Assembly (NCBI RefSeq): GCF_019145235.1
Contig: NZ_JAHSTV010000011.1
Location: forward strand, 124,001-188,000
Direction of reading: 5' to 3'
Origin: Pseudomonas farris
GTDB lineage: Bacteria; Pseudomonadota; Gammaproteobacteria; Pseudomonadales; Pseudomonadaceae
Length of the DNA: 64,000 nt
In this document: piece after piece, positions 7,878-15,426 of the stretch
How the letters are laid out: each line of letters begins with the position of its first letter
Position numbering within the stretch: the first letter of the stretch is position 1
Notes under the pieces: model-generated
Told to the model about the DNA's origin: nothing
The model's database searches: none
The model's input: only the letters and a program-made list of their open reading frames with translations
Translations under genes and position numbers: made by a program

Positions 7878-7910
7878 AACAACGCCCCGCATAAGCGAGG
7901 CGTTGTTTTT
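7878..7910. terminator. Terminator-like hairpin after the FKBP gene
   Basis: AACAACGCC pairs with GGCGTTGTT around a 12-base loop. The T5 run is on the plus strand, while the minus-strand side has GTTGTTGC. It lies 15 bases after the stop of the minus-strand FKBP gene, which is the likely user. Confidence 0.55.
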
Positions 7911-7924
7911 AGAGCAGACGCGTA

Positions 7925-8638
7925 TTACTTGGTGGCGTCTTGTTTTGCTGGATCCTTGATGGCCAGCAGCTCCAGGTCGAATACCAGCACCGAGTTGGCT
8001 GGGATCGCAGGGCTTGGGCTCTGGGCGCCGTAAGCCAGTTCGCTAGGGATGTACAGTTTGTACTTCTCGCCAACGTGCATCAGTTGCAGGCCTTCGACCC
8101 AACCCGGAATCACACCGCTGACTGGCAGATCGATCGGGCTGCCGCGCTCGACGGAACTGTCAAAAACGGTGCCGTTGGTCAATTTACCGGTGTAGTGAAC
8201 AGTCACTACGTCGGTCGGCTTAGGCTGAGCGCCATCGGCTTTCTTGACCACTTCGTATTGCAGGCCGGAAGCCGTGGTGGTGACACCCGCTTTCTTGCCG
8301 TTCTCTTCGAGGAATTTCTTGCCGGCGGCTGCCGACTCTTCGCTCATCTTGGTCAGACGCTCTTCAGCACGCTTTTGCAGTGCGGCGAAGGCTTCGACCA
8401 ACTCTTCATCTTTCAGCTTCTGTTCTTTCTTGCCAACGGCATCTTCGATGCCCTGGGCAACTGCTTTGGAATCCAGGTCATCCATGCCTTCCTGAGCCAG
8501 GCTTTTGCCCATGTTCAGGCCGATACCGTAGGAAGCTTTTTGCGCCGGGGTTTTCAGCTCTACGCTGGTCTGCGAATCACAACCCGCAAGTACCAGGCCA
8601 ACCAGGGCCACCGCCGCCGCCAACCGATGCTGTTTCAT
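7925..8638 (-). CDS. FKBP-type peptidyl-prolyl isomerase, lipoprotein (FkpA/Mip-like)
   Basis: 237-residue envelope chaperone that would catalyse proline isomerisation in secreted proteins. A type II signal ends LVLAGC, with the lipidated cysteine at residue 20. Residues 30-120 form the helical dimerisation domain (KASYGIGLNMGKSLAQEG). Residues about 125-230 form the FKBP domain with VTVHYTGKLTNGTVFDSS and VIPGWVEGLQLMHVGEKYKLYIP, including the FD and IPGW active-site positions. The start is supported by AAGGA eight bases upstream. The residue after the lipid cysteine is Asp (CDS), an inner-membrane retention signal in enteric bacteria; Pseudomonas sorting differs. Confidence 0.93.
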   Translation of the reverse strand: MKQHRLAAAVALVGLVLAGCDSQTSVELKTPAQKASYGIGLNMGKSLAQEGMDDLDSKAVAQGIEDAVGKKEQKLKDEELVEAFAALQKRAEERLTKMSEESAAAGKKFLEENGKKAGVTTTASGLQYEVVKKADGAQPKPTDVVTVHYTGKLTNGTVFDSSVERGSPIDLPVSGVIPGWVEGLQLMHVGEKYKLYIPSELAYGAQSPSPAIPANSVLVFDLELLAIKDPAKQDATK

Positions 8639-8908
8639 GCTATTTCCTTGTTCATGCGCCTAAAGGGCAATCGAGTAAAGCCGCGAGCTTATCAGGCCGC
8701 CACGACCAATGGCTACCGGCATGAGAGCAGGAAACGTCTGATAAGTTCAGGTGTTTAAACGCATTTCGGCTATAGAAGGATGAAGCTTCTGTCATTTGGC
8801 TCTTATAGACTCAAGGGCCGGTTCCCACAGCCTCTGGCGTAATGGCCTCTTGCCGCACCTCGTCAGCTGAGGCATAAGGGAGCTACAAATTGACAAGGAT
8901 GTTTTATC

Positions 8909-10741
8909 TTGCGCCTCATATTCCGCTTGCTGATTCTGATCGCCGTATTTCTGGGGCTAGGCCTCGCCATCGTGCTGTATTACGTCGCCAACCCGAGATT
9001 ACCGGCCTGGTCACCGGCGCAACAGGTGAATTACCTGGAGCAATGGAGCGCCGCCGACCGCCAGGCTTACTACTTCACACCTCAAGGTACCCAGGTCAAA
9101 GGCTTGCGTTATGACTGGTTCAACGCCTTGGAATTGCCCTTCTCGCAAAAACGATTCGCCGCTCCTGAATACCTCGCACGCTTTGGTTTTCTGATCGACC
9201 CGAGCCAGAAAGCCACGCCGAACAACCCCGGTAACCTGCCCGTCGGTTTTGCCCGTCATCAAAACCCCGGCAGCCAGGACGAGTTTCTGGACATCACCTG
9301 CGCCGCCTGCCACACCGGCGAATTGCGCTTCAATGGCCAGGCCGTGCGCATCGACGGTGGCTCGGCCCAGCATGTATTGCCGTCCAGCGTCCCTACCTTG
9401 CGTGGCGGCAGCTTCGGCCAGGCACTGGTGGCCAGCCTCGCCTCGACTTACTACAACCCTTGGAAATTCGAACGTTTCGCACGCAACGTTCTGGGCCAGG
9501 ACTACGACGCACGGCATCAACAGCTGCGCCAGGATTTTAAAGTCTCACTCGATACCTTCTTGAAAGTGGCCTGGAACGACACCCATCGCGGTCTCTACCC
9601 CACCGAAGAAGGCCCTGGCCGCACCGATGCCTTCGGGCGTATTGCCAACGCCAGCTTCGGCGACGCGATTTCACCCGCCAACTACCGTGTGGCTAACGCT
9701 CCGGTGGACTACCCGCAACTGTGGGACATGTGGACCTTCGACTGGGTGCAGTGGAACGGTTCGGCGCAGCAACCGATGGCCCGTAATATCGGAGAAGCCT
9801 TGGGTGTGGGCGCCACGCTGAATTTCTTCGACAGCAGCGGGCAGCCGTTCAAGGGCGACGACCGCTACCCGTCCAGCGTCCGGGTGCGCGATCTGCACCG
9901 GATCGAAGAAACCCTGCAACGACTCAAACCGCCCGCCTGGCCGGAAGCTCTGTTGGGCAACATCGACAAGCCCCTGGCCGCAAAAGGCCGTGAACTATTC
10001 GCTGAAAACTGCGCCGGGTGCCACGTACCCCGCGTCACCCAAAGCGATGGCAGACCGGTGCATCATCTGAAATTACTGCCTGTGGAGGAGATTGGCACAG
10101 ATGCCGGCGCCGCCAACAATATTGCTGATCACCGCTTCGATCTGACGGCCTTGCAGTGGGATCCGGCAGAGCTTGCGCAACTGGACGTACAACTGCATCC
10201 CAAACCCACAGAACCCTTGGATATGAGCCAGTTGTCCGTGGCCAAGGGGCTGGCTTACGTCACTGCTTTCGTGAGCAACCAGGCCTACCGCGAAGCCAAT
10301 GTGACACCTGCAGAGCGCCCGAACCTGGATGGATTCGGCCTGCCGATCGGCGTTCAAGAGTTGCGTAGCTATAAAGCCCGACCATTGGCAGGCGTCTGGG
10401 CCACGCCGCCGTTTCTGCACAACGGTTCGGTGCCGACCATCTATCAACTGCTCTCGCCACAAAGTGAACGCGCCGCCACGTTCTACAAGGGCACCTTCGA
10501 ATACGACCCCAAACATTTGGGCTATCGCACCGAAGCCTTCACCAACGGTTTTGTGTTCGACACCCGTATCACTGGTAATCACAACAGCGGCCACGAGTTC
10601 CGCGCAGGCGAGCGCGGGAACGGCGTCATTGGTCGTCTGCTGCAACCGGAGGAACGCTGGGCGCTGCTGGAATACCTGAAGGTGTTGGGCGGCCCGCTTG
10701 AGTCGCAATTGCCAGTCCGCCTTCTCAGTCAAAAGGATTGA
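8909..10741 (+). CDS. Membrane-anchored di-heme cytochrome c, peroxidase/RoxA-like
   Basis: 610-residue protein starting at a TTG (8909) with AAGGA nine bases upstream. An N-terminal helix (LILIAVFLGLGLAIVLYYVA) anchors a periplasmic body. Two c-type heme sites are visible, CAACH (residues 131-135) and CAGCH (368-372). The second is followed by the TPPFLHNGSVPTIYQLL segment typical of di-heme peroxidase-like and RoxA/thiol-oxidoreductase-like proteins. Annotated relatives are called di-heme cytochrome c peroxidases, but the length is nearly double that of classical CcpA. The catalase-like gene follows after three bases, so they form a two-gene unit. The substrate is unknown. Confidence 0.85.
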   Translation: MRLIFRLLILIAVFLGLGLAIVLYYVANPRLPAWSPAQQVNYLEQWSAADRQAYYFTPQGTQVKGLRYDWFNALELPFSQKRFAAPEYLARFGFLIDPSQKATPNNPGNLPVGFARHQNPGSQDEFLDITCAACHTGELRFNGQAVRIDGGSAQHVLPSSVPTLRGGSFGQALVASLASTYYNPWKFERFARNVLGQDYDARHQQLRQDFKVSLDTFLKVAWNDTHRGLYPTEEGPGRTDAFGRIANASFGDAISPANYRVANAPVDYPQLWDMWTFDWVQWNGSAQQPMARNIGEALGVGATLNFFDSSGQPFKGDDRYPSSVRVRDLHRIEETLQRLKPPAWPEALLGNIDKPLAAKGRELFAENCAGCHVPRVTQSDGRPVHHLKLLPVEEIGTDAGAANNIADHRFDLTALQWDPAELAQLDVQLHPKPTEPLDMSQLSVAKGLAYVTAFVSNQAYREANVTPAERPNLDGFGLPIGVQELRSYKARPLAGVWATPPFLHNGSVPTIYQLLSPQSERAATFYKGTFEYDPKHLGYRTEAFTNGFVFDTRITGNHNSGHEFRAGERGNGVIGRLLQPEERWALLEYLKVLGGPLESQLPVRLLSQKD

Positions 10742-10744
10742 CCC

Positions 10745-11881
10745 ATGCTGATCACTCTCTGGTTGCGCCTGGGCGCCTTCCTCGGCAAAACCCTGCTGTG
10801 GCTGCTGGGTCTGGGCCTGCTCGGCTGGGCGCTGATCATGGCCTGGTCCGCCTGGCAGCATCGCGGCCCGGTATCAGCTGAAGAACTGATTCCGGACGGC
10901 GAAGCGGCGATGACCCAGGACATCATCCAGACGGCCGTGCGCATCGTCGATCAACACCGTGAAAGTACTCGCTACCTGCGCGATGCCCACGCCAAAGCCC
11001 ATGGCTGCGTGAAGGCCGAGGTTCAGGTGCTGCCGGAGCTGGCGGCGGAGTTACGTCAAGGCGTGTTCAGCGAGCCCGGCAAAACCTGGCAAGCGACGAT
11101 GCGGCTGTCCAATGGTAATGCGTATCCGCAGTTCGATAGCATCCGCGATGCTCGGGGCATGGCGATCAAACTGTTCGATGTGCCTGGTAAACAGCTGCTG
11201 AATGACCAACAAGGGCGCAGCGAACAGGATTTCGTGATGTTCAACCATCCGAACTTCTTTGTCAGCGATGTCGCCGAGTATCGTCAGAATGTGGCCGCTC
11301 AGGCTGATGGCAAAAAGGTCATGGCGTTCTTCCCGGGTTGGGACCCGCGCACCTGGCAGGTTCGCCATCTGTTTATTGCGCTGGCGACGCTCTCCCCTGC
11401 CCCCACAAGCCCGACGCAGACCACTTACTTTTCGGTTTCGCCGTACAAGTTCGGTGAAGCCAATGCCAAATTCCGGGTGATGCCGGATCCTGATAACTGC
11501 CCGGCCTACGCGCTGCCCACGCAAAATCAAAACCTGCCGAACTTCCTGCGCAGTGCGCTGAACCAGCAGCTGTCGACCGATCGGGTGCCGGCGTGTTTCG
11601 TCTTGCAGATCCAGCGTCAGGATGCGGGCAAGTACATGCCGATCGAAGACACCAGCATCGAATGGCGTGAACGCGATGCACCCTTCGAAACCGTGGCCCG
11701 GATCAAACTGCCTGCCCAGGATTTCGACACCCCGGCGCTGAACCTGCAATGCGACAACCAATCGTTCAACCCATGGTTCGGCCTTGAAGCCCATAGGCCG
11801 ATTGGCGGGATCAACCGGTTACGCAAAGCGGTGTACGAGGCCGTCAGCGACTACCGGCACAGTCGTAACGCCGAACAATAG
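10745..11881 (+). CDS. Membrane-anchored catalase-family (heme-dependent) protein
   Basis: 378 residues with one N-terminal membrane helix (about 12-35), then a minimal catalase-like domain. The distal histidine region is seen as RDAHAKAHGCVKAEV, followed by MRLSNGNA and QDFVMFNHPNFFV. It is shorter than true catalases and lacks their C-terminal parts, matching the catalase-related/SrpA-like group, whose members act as peroxidases or hydroperoxide-converting enzymes. AAAAGGATT ten bases upstream supports the ATG. Coupled to the di-heme cytochrome gene, it suggests a periplasmic peroxide-handling pair. That pairing is inference. Confidence 0.85.
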   Translation: MLITLWLRLGAFLGKTLLWLLGLGLLGWALIMAWSAWQHRGPVSAEELIPDGEAAMTQDIIQTAVRIVDQHRESTRYLRDAHAKAHGCVKAEVQVLPELAAELRQGVFSEPGKTWQATMRLSNGNAYPQFDSIRDARGMAIKLFDVPGKQLLNDQQGRSEQDFVMFNHPNFFVSDVAEYRQNVAAQADGKKVMAFFPGWDPRTWQVRHLFIALATLSPAPTSPTQTTYFSVSPYKFGEANAKFRVMPDPDNCPAYALPTQNQNLPNFLRSALNQQLSTDRVPACFVLQIQRQDAGKYMPIEDTSIEWRERDAPFETVARIKLPAQDFDTPALNLQCDNQSFNPWFGLEAHRPIGGINRLRKAVYEAVSDYRHSRNAEQ

Positions 11882-11940
11882 GCAAGGCAGAAACGAAAAA
11901 AGCGACCAGAACAGGTCAATGCTGGTCAGGTGCGGAACCT

Positions 11941-12028
11941 GCGGGAGCGGGCTTGCTCGCGAAAGCGGTGTATCAGGCAACATCAATATTGACTGTGCCG
12001 CCGTCTTCGCGAGCAAGCCCGCTCCCAG
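11941..12028. repeat. REPIN, GGGAGCGGGC-first orientation
   Basis: Two REP cores, GGGAGCGGGCTTGCTCGCGAA and its inverse, flank a spacer with GCGGTGTATCAGGCAACATC and ATTGACTGTGCCGCC. It is the same architecture as the copies at 32489 and 59673. Confidence 0.9.
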
Positions 12029-12109
12029 ATGGATTGCGTTTAACTTGCATTGCCCGAACAGGTCGCATTTGCAGTGGGAACCAGCACAAAGCCAAATCCC
12101 AGACAGCAA

Positions 12110-12132
12110 AAAGCCCGCATTAAGCGGGCTTT
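12110..12132 (-). terminator. Terminator after tRNA unit 1
   Basis: On the minus strand AAAGCCCGC pairs with GCGGGCTTT and is followed by a T run. It ends the downstream tRNA-Val/tRNA-Asp unit. Confidence 0.85.
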
Positions 12133-12171
12133 CTGTGGTGATCTGGCGTTCAGCGTTCCAGATACCGAATA

Positions 12172-12248
12172 TGGCGCAGCGGACGGGACTCGAACCCGCG
12201 ACCCCCGGCGTGACAGGCCGGTATTCTAACCGACTGAACTACCGCTGC
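12172..12248 (-). tRNA. tRNA-Asp (GTC), copy 1
   Basis: 77 nt including an encoded CCA. The acceptor stem is GCAGCGG/CCGCTGC with discriminator G, the anticodon loop reads CTGTCAC (anticodon GTC), and the T-arm is GCGGG-TTCGAGT-CCCGT. Identical in sequence to copy 2. Confidence 0.97.
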
Positions 12249-12267
12249 GCGTAGCGTTGAAAGTAAG

Positions 12268-12343
12268 TGGTGGGTGATGACGGGATCGAACCGCCGACAT
12301 TCTGCTTGTAAGGCAGACGCTCTCCCAGCTGAGCTAATCACCC
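12268..12343 (-). tRNA. tRNA-Val (TAC), copy 1
   Basis: 76 nt including CCA. The acceptor stem is GGGTGAT/ATCACCC, the anticodon loop contains TTACAAG (anticodon TAC), and the T-loop is GGTTCGATCC. It lies 19 bases upstream of tRNA-Asp copy 1, in the same transcript. Confidence 0.97.
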
Positions 12344-12476
12344 TTTACCTTCGTTGCGGGGCGCATTGTGCCACAGATTTTCATAAAGTGTTGATTTAAT
12401 TGATAAATTTATCAAAAAAATCTGAAAACCGGTAAAACGACACGACCTGCAGGAACAACGTTCAAACCATGGACAG

Positions 12477-12501
12477 AAAAAAACCCGCGTTAGCGGGCTT
12501 T
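12477..12501 (-). terminator. Terminator after tRNA unit 2
   Basis: On the minus strand AGCCCGC-TAAC-GCGGGT is followed by seven T. It duplicates the terminator of unit 1 in position and partly in sequence. Confidence 0.85.
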
Positions 12502-12542
12502 TCCGTGGTGACCTGGCGTTCAGCGTTCCAGGTTACCGAATA

Positions 12543-12619
12543 TGGCGCAGCGGACGGGACTCGAACCCGCGACCCCCGGCGTGACAGGCCGGTATTCTAA
12601 CCGACTGAACTACCGCTGC
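12543..12619 (-). tRNA. tRNA-Asp (GTC), copy 2
   Basis: Identical 77-nt sequence to copy 1, with anticodon GTC and encoded CCA. The flanking bases diverge, so the duplication is not brand new. Confidence 0.97.
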
Positions 12620-12637
12620 GCGTAACACTAAAGCGAA

Positions 12638-12713
12638 TGGTGGGTGATGACGGGATCGAACCGCCGACATTCTGCTTGTAAGGCAGACGCTCTCCCAGCT
12701 GAGCTAATCACCC
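12638..12713 (-). tRNA. tRNA-Val (TAC), copy 2
   Basis: Identical 76-nt sequence to copy 1. It is the first tRNA transcribed on the minus strand; its promoter should lie between 12714 and the rdgC leader, divergent from rdgC. Confidence 0.97.
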
Positions 12714-12873
12714 TTCACTTTCGGTGTGGCGCGCATTCTACGGAGCGACCCAACCTCTGGCAAGAACTTTTTTAATTAATTTTCTCAGGCCTTCCAAAGG
12801 CTTAGAGAAGGGTTGGCCTATGGCACACGGAGGACAATAATGCCCCCCTTTGTATAAAGGAGAGACTCACCCC

Positions 12874-13794
12874 ATGTGGTTCAAAAACCTGCTTATCTAT
12901 CGCCTGACCCAAGATCTGCCTTTTGATGCCGAGGCGTTGGAAACTGCACTGGCCACCAAACTGGCGCGTCCATGTGCAAGCCAGGAGTTGACCACCTACG
13001 GTTTCGTCGCGCCATTCGGTAAGGGCGAAGACGCGCCGCTGGTGCACATCAGCGGTGACTTCCTGCTGATCGCCGCCCGAAAGGAAGAGCGCATTCTGCC
13101 GGGCAGCGTCGTACGCGACGCGGTGAAGGAAAAGGTCGAAGAGATCGAAGCCGAACAAATGCGCAAGGTCTACAAAAAGGAACGCGATCAGATCAAGGAT
13201 GAAATCATCCAGGCCTTCCTGCCCCGCGCCTTTATCCGCCGCTCGTCGACCTTCGCCGCCATCGCGCCGAAACAGGGCCTGATCCTGGTTAACTCGGCCA
13301 GCCCGAAACGTGCCGAGGACCTGCTGTCCACCCTGCGCGAAGTGATCGGCTCGCTGCCAGTGCGTCCGCTGACGGTGAAGATGTCGCCGACCGCCACCAT
13401 GACCGAATGGGTCACCACCCAGAAAGCCGCGAATGATTTCTTCGTGCTGGATGAGTGCGAGCTGCGCGACACCCACGAAGACGGCGGCATCGTGCGCTGC
13501 AAGCGTCAGGACCTGACCAGCGAAGAAATTCAGCTGCACCTGAGCACCGGCAAAGTGGTCACTCAACTGTCGCTGGCCTGGCAGGACAAACTGTCGTTCG
13601 TGCTCGACGACAAAATGGTGGTCAAGCGCCTGAAGTTCGAAGACCTGCTGCAAGATCAGGCGGAACAGGACGGTGGCGACGAAGCCCTGGGCCAACTGGA
13701 CGCCAGCTTCACGCTAATGATGCTGACCTTCGGCGACTTCCTGCCGTCGATGGTTGAAGCGCTGGGTGGTGAAGAGACCCCGCAAGGTATCTAA
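12874..13794 (+). CDS. rdgC: Recombination-associated protein RdgC
   Basis: 306-residue nucleoid-associated, ring-forming DNA-binding protein that limits RecA activity. The start MWFKNLLIYRLT at 12874 has AAAGGAGAG upstream and matches the family start; an ATG at 12850 would add eight residues. Typical features are the FVAPFG segment, a lysine-rich central part (EQMRKVYKKERDQIKDE), LPRAFIRRSST, and the C-terminal LDASFTLMMLTFGDFLP. Length is standard. It is followed by a REP pair and a BASS transporter, an arrangement I recall from P. aeruginosa PA3263-PA3264. Confidence 0.96.
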   Translation: MWFKNLLIYRLTQDLPFDAEALETALATKLARPCASQELTTYGFVAPFGKGEDAPLVHISGDFLLIAARKEERILPGSVVRDAVKEKVEEIEAEQMRKVYKKERDQIKDEIIQAFLPRAFIRRSSTFAAIAPKQGLILVNSASPKRAEDLLSTLREVIGSLPVRPLTVKMSPTATMTEWVTTQKAANDFFVLDECELRDTHEDGGIVRCKRQDLTSEEIQLHLSTGKVVTQLSLAWQDKLSFVLDDKMVVKRLKFEDLLQDQAEQDGGDEALGQLDASFTLMMLTFGDFLPSMVEALGGEETPQGI

Positions 13795-13810
13795 GCCGAC
13801 GCACAGTCTA

Positions 13811-13895
13811 AATGTGGGAGCGGGCTTGCTCGCGAAGGCGTCCTGACAGTCAACATCATCGCTGAATGTCAGACGAGCAAGCCCGCTCCCACATT
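13811..13895. repeat. REPIN, slightly degenerate
   Basis: AATGTGGGAGCGGGCTTGCT and its inverse (ending 13895) flank a 40-base spacer containing CAACATC. The right core lacks the CTTCG end seen in other copies. Confidence 0.85.
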
Positions 13896-13930
13896 GGTTT
13901 GTGGTGCTACTTAACAATAAGGATCAGGCC

Positions 13931-14896
13931 ATGCGCGCACTGGCTGCATTGAGTCGTTTTGTCGGCAACACTTTCGCTTACTGGGTACTGATTTTCGCCG
14001 TCGTGGCGTTTCTGCAACCGGCCTGGTTCATCGGCTTGAAAGGCGCCATCGTGCCGCTGCTGGGGCTGGTGATGTTCGGCATGGGCCTGACCCTCAAGCT
14101 CGAAGACTTCGCCGAAGTCGCTCGCCATCCATGGCGCGTGGCCCTGGGCGTGGTTGCCCATTTCGTGATCATGCCCGGTGTGGCGTGGTTGCTCTGCCAG
14201 GTTTTCCACCTGCCGCCAGAAATCGCCGTCGGGGTGATTCTGGTCGGCTGCTGCCCAAGCGGCACCTCGTCGAATGTGATGACCTGGCTGGCGCGCGGCG
14301 ATCTGGCGTTGTCGGTGGCCATTGCCGCTGTCACCACCCTCCTCGCTCCGCTGCTGACACCGGCGCTGATCTGGTTGCTGGCCTCGGCCTGGTTGCCGGT
14401 TTCGTTCATGGAGCTGTTCTGGTCGATCCTGCAAGTCGTGCTGCTGCCGATCGTGCTCGGCGTGCTTGCCCAGCGCGTACTCGGTGATCGGGTTCGTCAC
14501 GCCGTAGACGTGTTGCCACTGGTGTCGGTGGTGAGCATCGTGATCATCGTCACTGCCGTGGTGGCCGCCAGTCAGGCGAAGATTGCCGAATCCGGCCTGC
14601 TGATCATGGCCGTGGTGATGTTGCACAACAGCTTCGGTTACTTGCTGGGTTACTTCACCGGGCGCCTGTTCAACCTGCCACTGGCCCAGCGCAAATCCCT
14701 GGCACTGGAAGTCGGCATGCAGAACTCCGGCTTGGGCGCGGCGCTGGCCAGTGCGCACTTCTCGCCGCTGGCGGCGGTGCCAAGCGCGTTGTTCAGTGTC
14801 TGGCACAACATTTCCGGGGCGCTGCTCTCGACGTATTTCCGTCGAATGAGCGAGAAAGAAGACCGGCAACTCGCTGCTCAACAGGCAGCGGATTAA
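13931..14896 (+). CDS. Bile acid:sodium symporter (BASS) family transporter
   Basis: 321-residue inner-membrane protein with about ten hydrophobic segments. Start at 13931 (MRALAALSRF) with AAGGATC upstream. Family marks are FGMGLTLKLEDF in the first half, VILVGCCPSGTSSNVMTWLARGDLALSVAIAAVTTLLAPLLTP around residues 98-140, and LEVGMQNSGLGAALA near 260. BASS proteins carry organic anions such as pyruvate, pantoate or bile acids with sodium; the substrate here cannot be told. The start lies 36 bases after a REPIN. Confidence 0.9.
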   Translation: MRALAALSRFVGNTFAYWVLIFAVVAFLQPAWFIGLKGAIVPLLGLVMFGMGLTLKLEDFAEVARHPWRVALGVVAHFVIMPGVAWLLCQVFHLPPEIAVGVILVGCCPSGTSSNVMTWLARGDLALSVAIAAVTTLLAPLLTPALIWLLASAWLPVSFMELFWSILQVVLLPIVLGVLAQRVLGDRVRHAVDVLPLVSVVSIVIIVTAVVAASQAKIAESGLLIMAVVMLHNSFGYLLGYFTGRLFNLPLAQRKSLALEVGMQNSGLGAALASAHFSPLAAVPSALFSVWHNISGALLSTYFRRMSEKEDRQLAAQQAAD

Positions 14897-14944
14897 GCCG
14901 CAAACTTGATCCTCGGATTAATGATGGGCACTCTAATGCGCAAT

Positions 14945-14994
14945 GCGGGGACGACCTCGCGGCTCGATCGAGTGATTAATCCGGGGACGACCCC
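14945..14994 (+). promoter_or_regulatory. Guanidine-II (mini-ykkC) riboswitch
   Basis: Two short hairpins with identical ACGA loops: GCGGGG-ACGA-CCTCGC (14945-14960) and GGGG-ACGA-CCCC (14983-14994), joined by 22 bases. Two stems with ACGR loops are the definition of mini-ykkC, the class II guanidine aptamer. It sits 21 bases before the sugE/gdx start, and GACCTC in the first hairpin is complementary to the sugE Shine-Dalgarno. Guanidine binding should therefore free the ribosome site. Confidence 0.92.
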
Positions 14995-15015
14995 ATCCAT
15001 TGATGGAGGTCTTTG

Positions 15016-15330
15016 ATGTCCTGGATCATTCTGTTTTTCGCTGGCCTGTTCGAAGTCGGCTGGGCGGTTGGCCTGAAATACACCGACGGTTTCAGCCGCC
15101 CTCTTCCTACCGCACTGACCGTCGCCGCCATGGCGATCAGCCTTGGCCTGCTGGGCCTTGCCATGAAGGAATTGCCGCTGGGCACGGCCTATGCGGTCTG
15201 GACTGGCGTGGGCGCGGTGGGCACGGTAATCGCCGGGATCATTTTGTTTGGTGAGTCCATGGCGTTGTTTCGCCTGGCCAGTGTGGCGCTGATCATTGCC
15301 GGGTTGATTGGGCTCAAGGTTAGCGCTTAG
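15016..15330 (+). CDS. sugE: SugE/Gdx small multidrug resistance-type guanidinium exporter
   Basis: 104-residue, four-helix inner-membrane antiporter of the SMR family. The start is ATG at 15016 with GGAGG six bases upstream; the TTG at 15013 is not needed. The essential glutamate is E13 in FAGLFEVGWAVGLKYTDGF, and GTAYAVWTGVGAVGTVIAGI is the conserved helix 3. The WAVGLKY segment and the guanidine-II riboswitch upstream place it in the Gdx subgroup that exports guanidinium with proton antiport, rather than the EmrE drug exporters. The substrate is inferred from this context. Confidence 0.94.
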   Translation: MSWIILFFAGLFEVGWAVGLKYTDGFSRPLPTALTVAAMAISLGLLGLAMKELPLGTAYAVWTGVGAVGTVIAGIILFGESMALFRLASVALIIAGLIGLKVSA

Positions 15331-15341
15331 GCCGCTACCGC

Positions 15342-15408
15342 TTTCGCGAGCAAGCCCGCTCCCACATTGGACCGCATTCCACTGTGGGAGCGGGCTTGCT
15401 CGCGAAGA
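15342..15408. repeat. REP inverted pair, TTCGCGAGC-first orientation
   Basis: TTCGCGAGCAAGCCCGCTCC and its inverse flank a short unique spacer. It lies between the convergent sugE and MFS-acyltransferase genes. Confidence 0.9.
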
Positions 15409-15426
15409 GGCCCGCAAAGTCACCGA

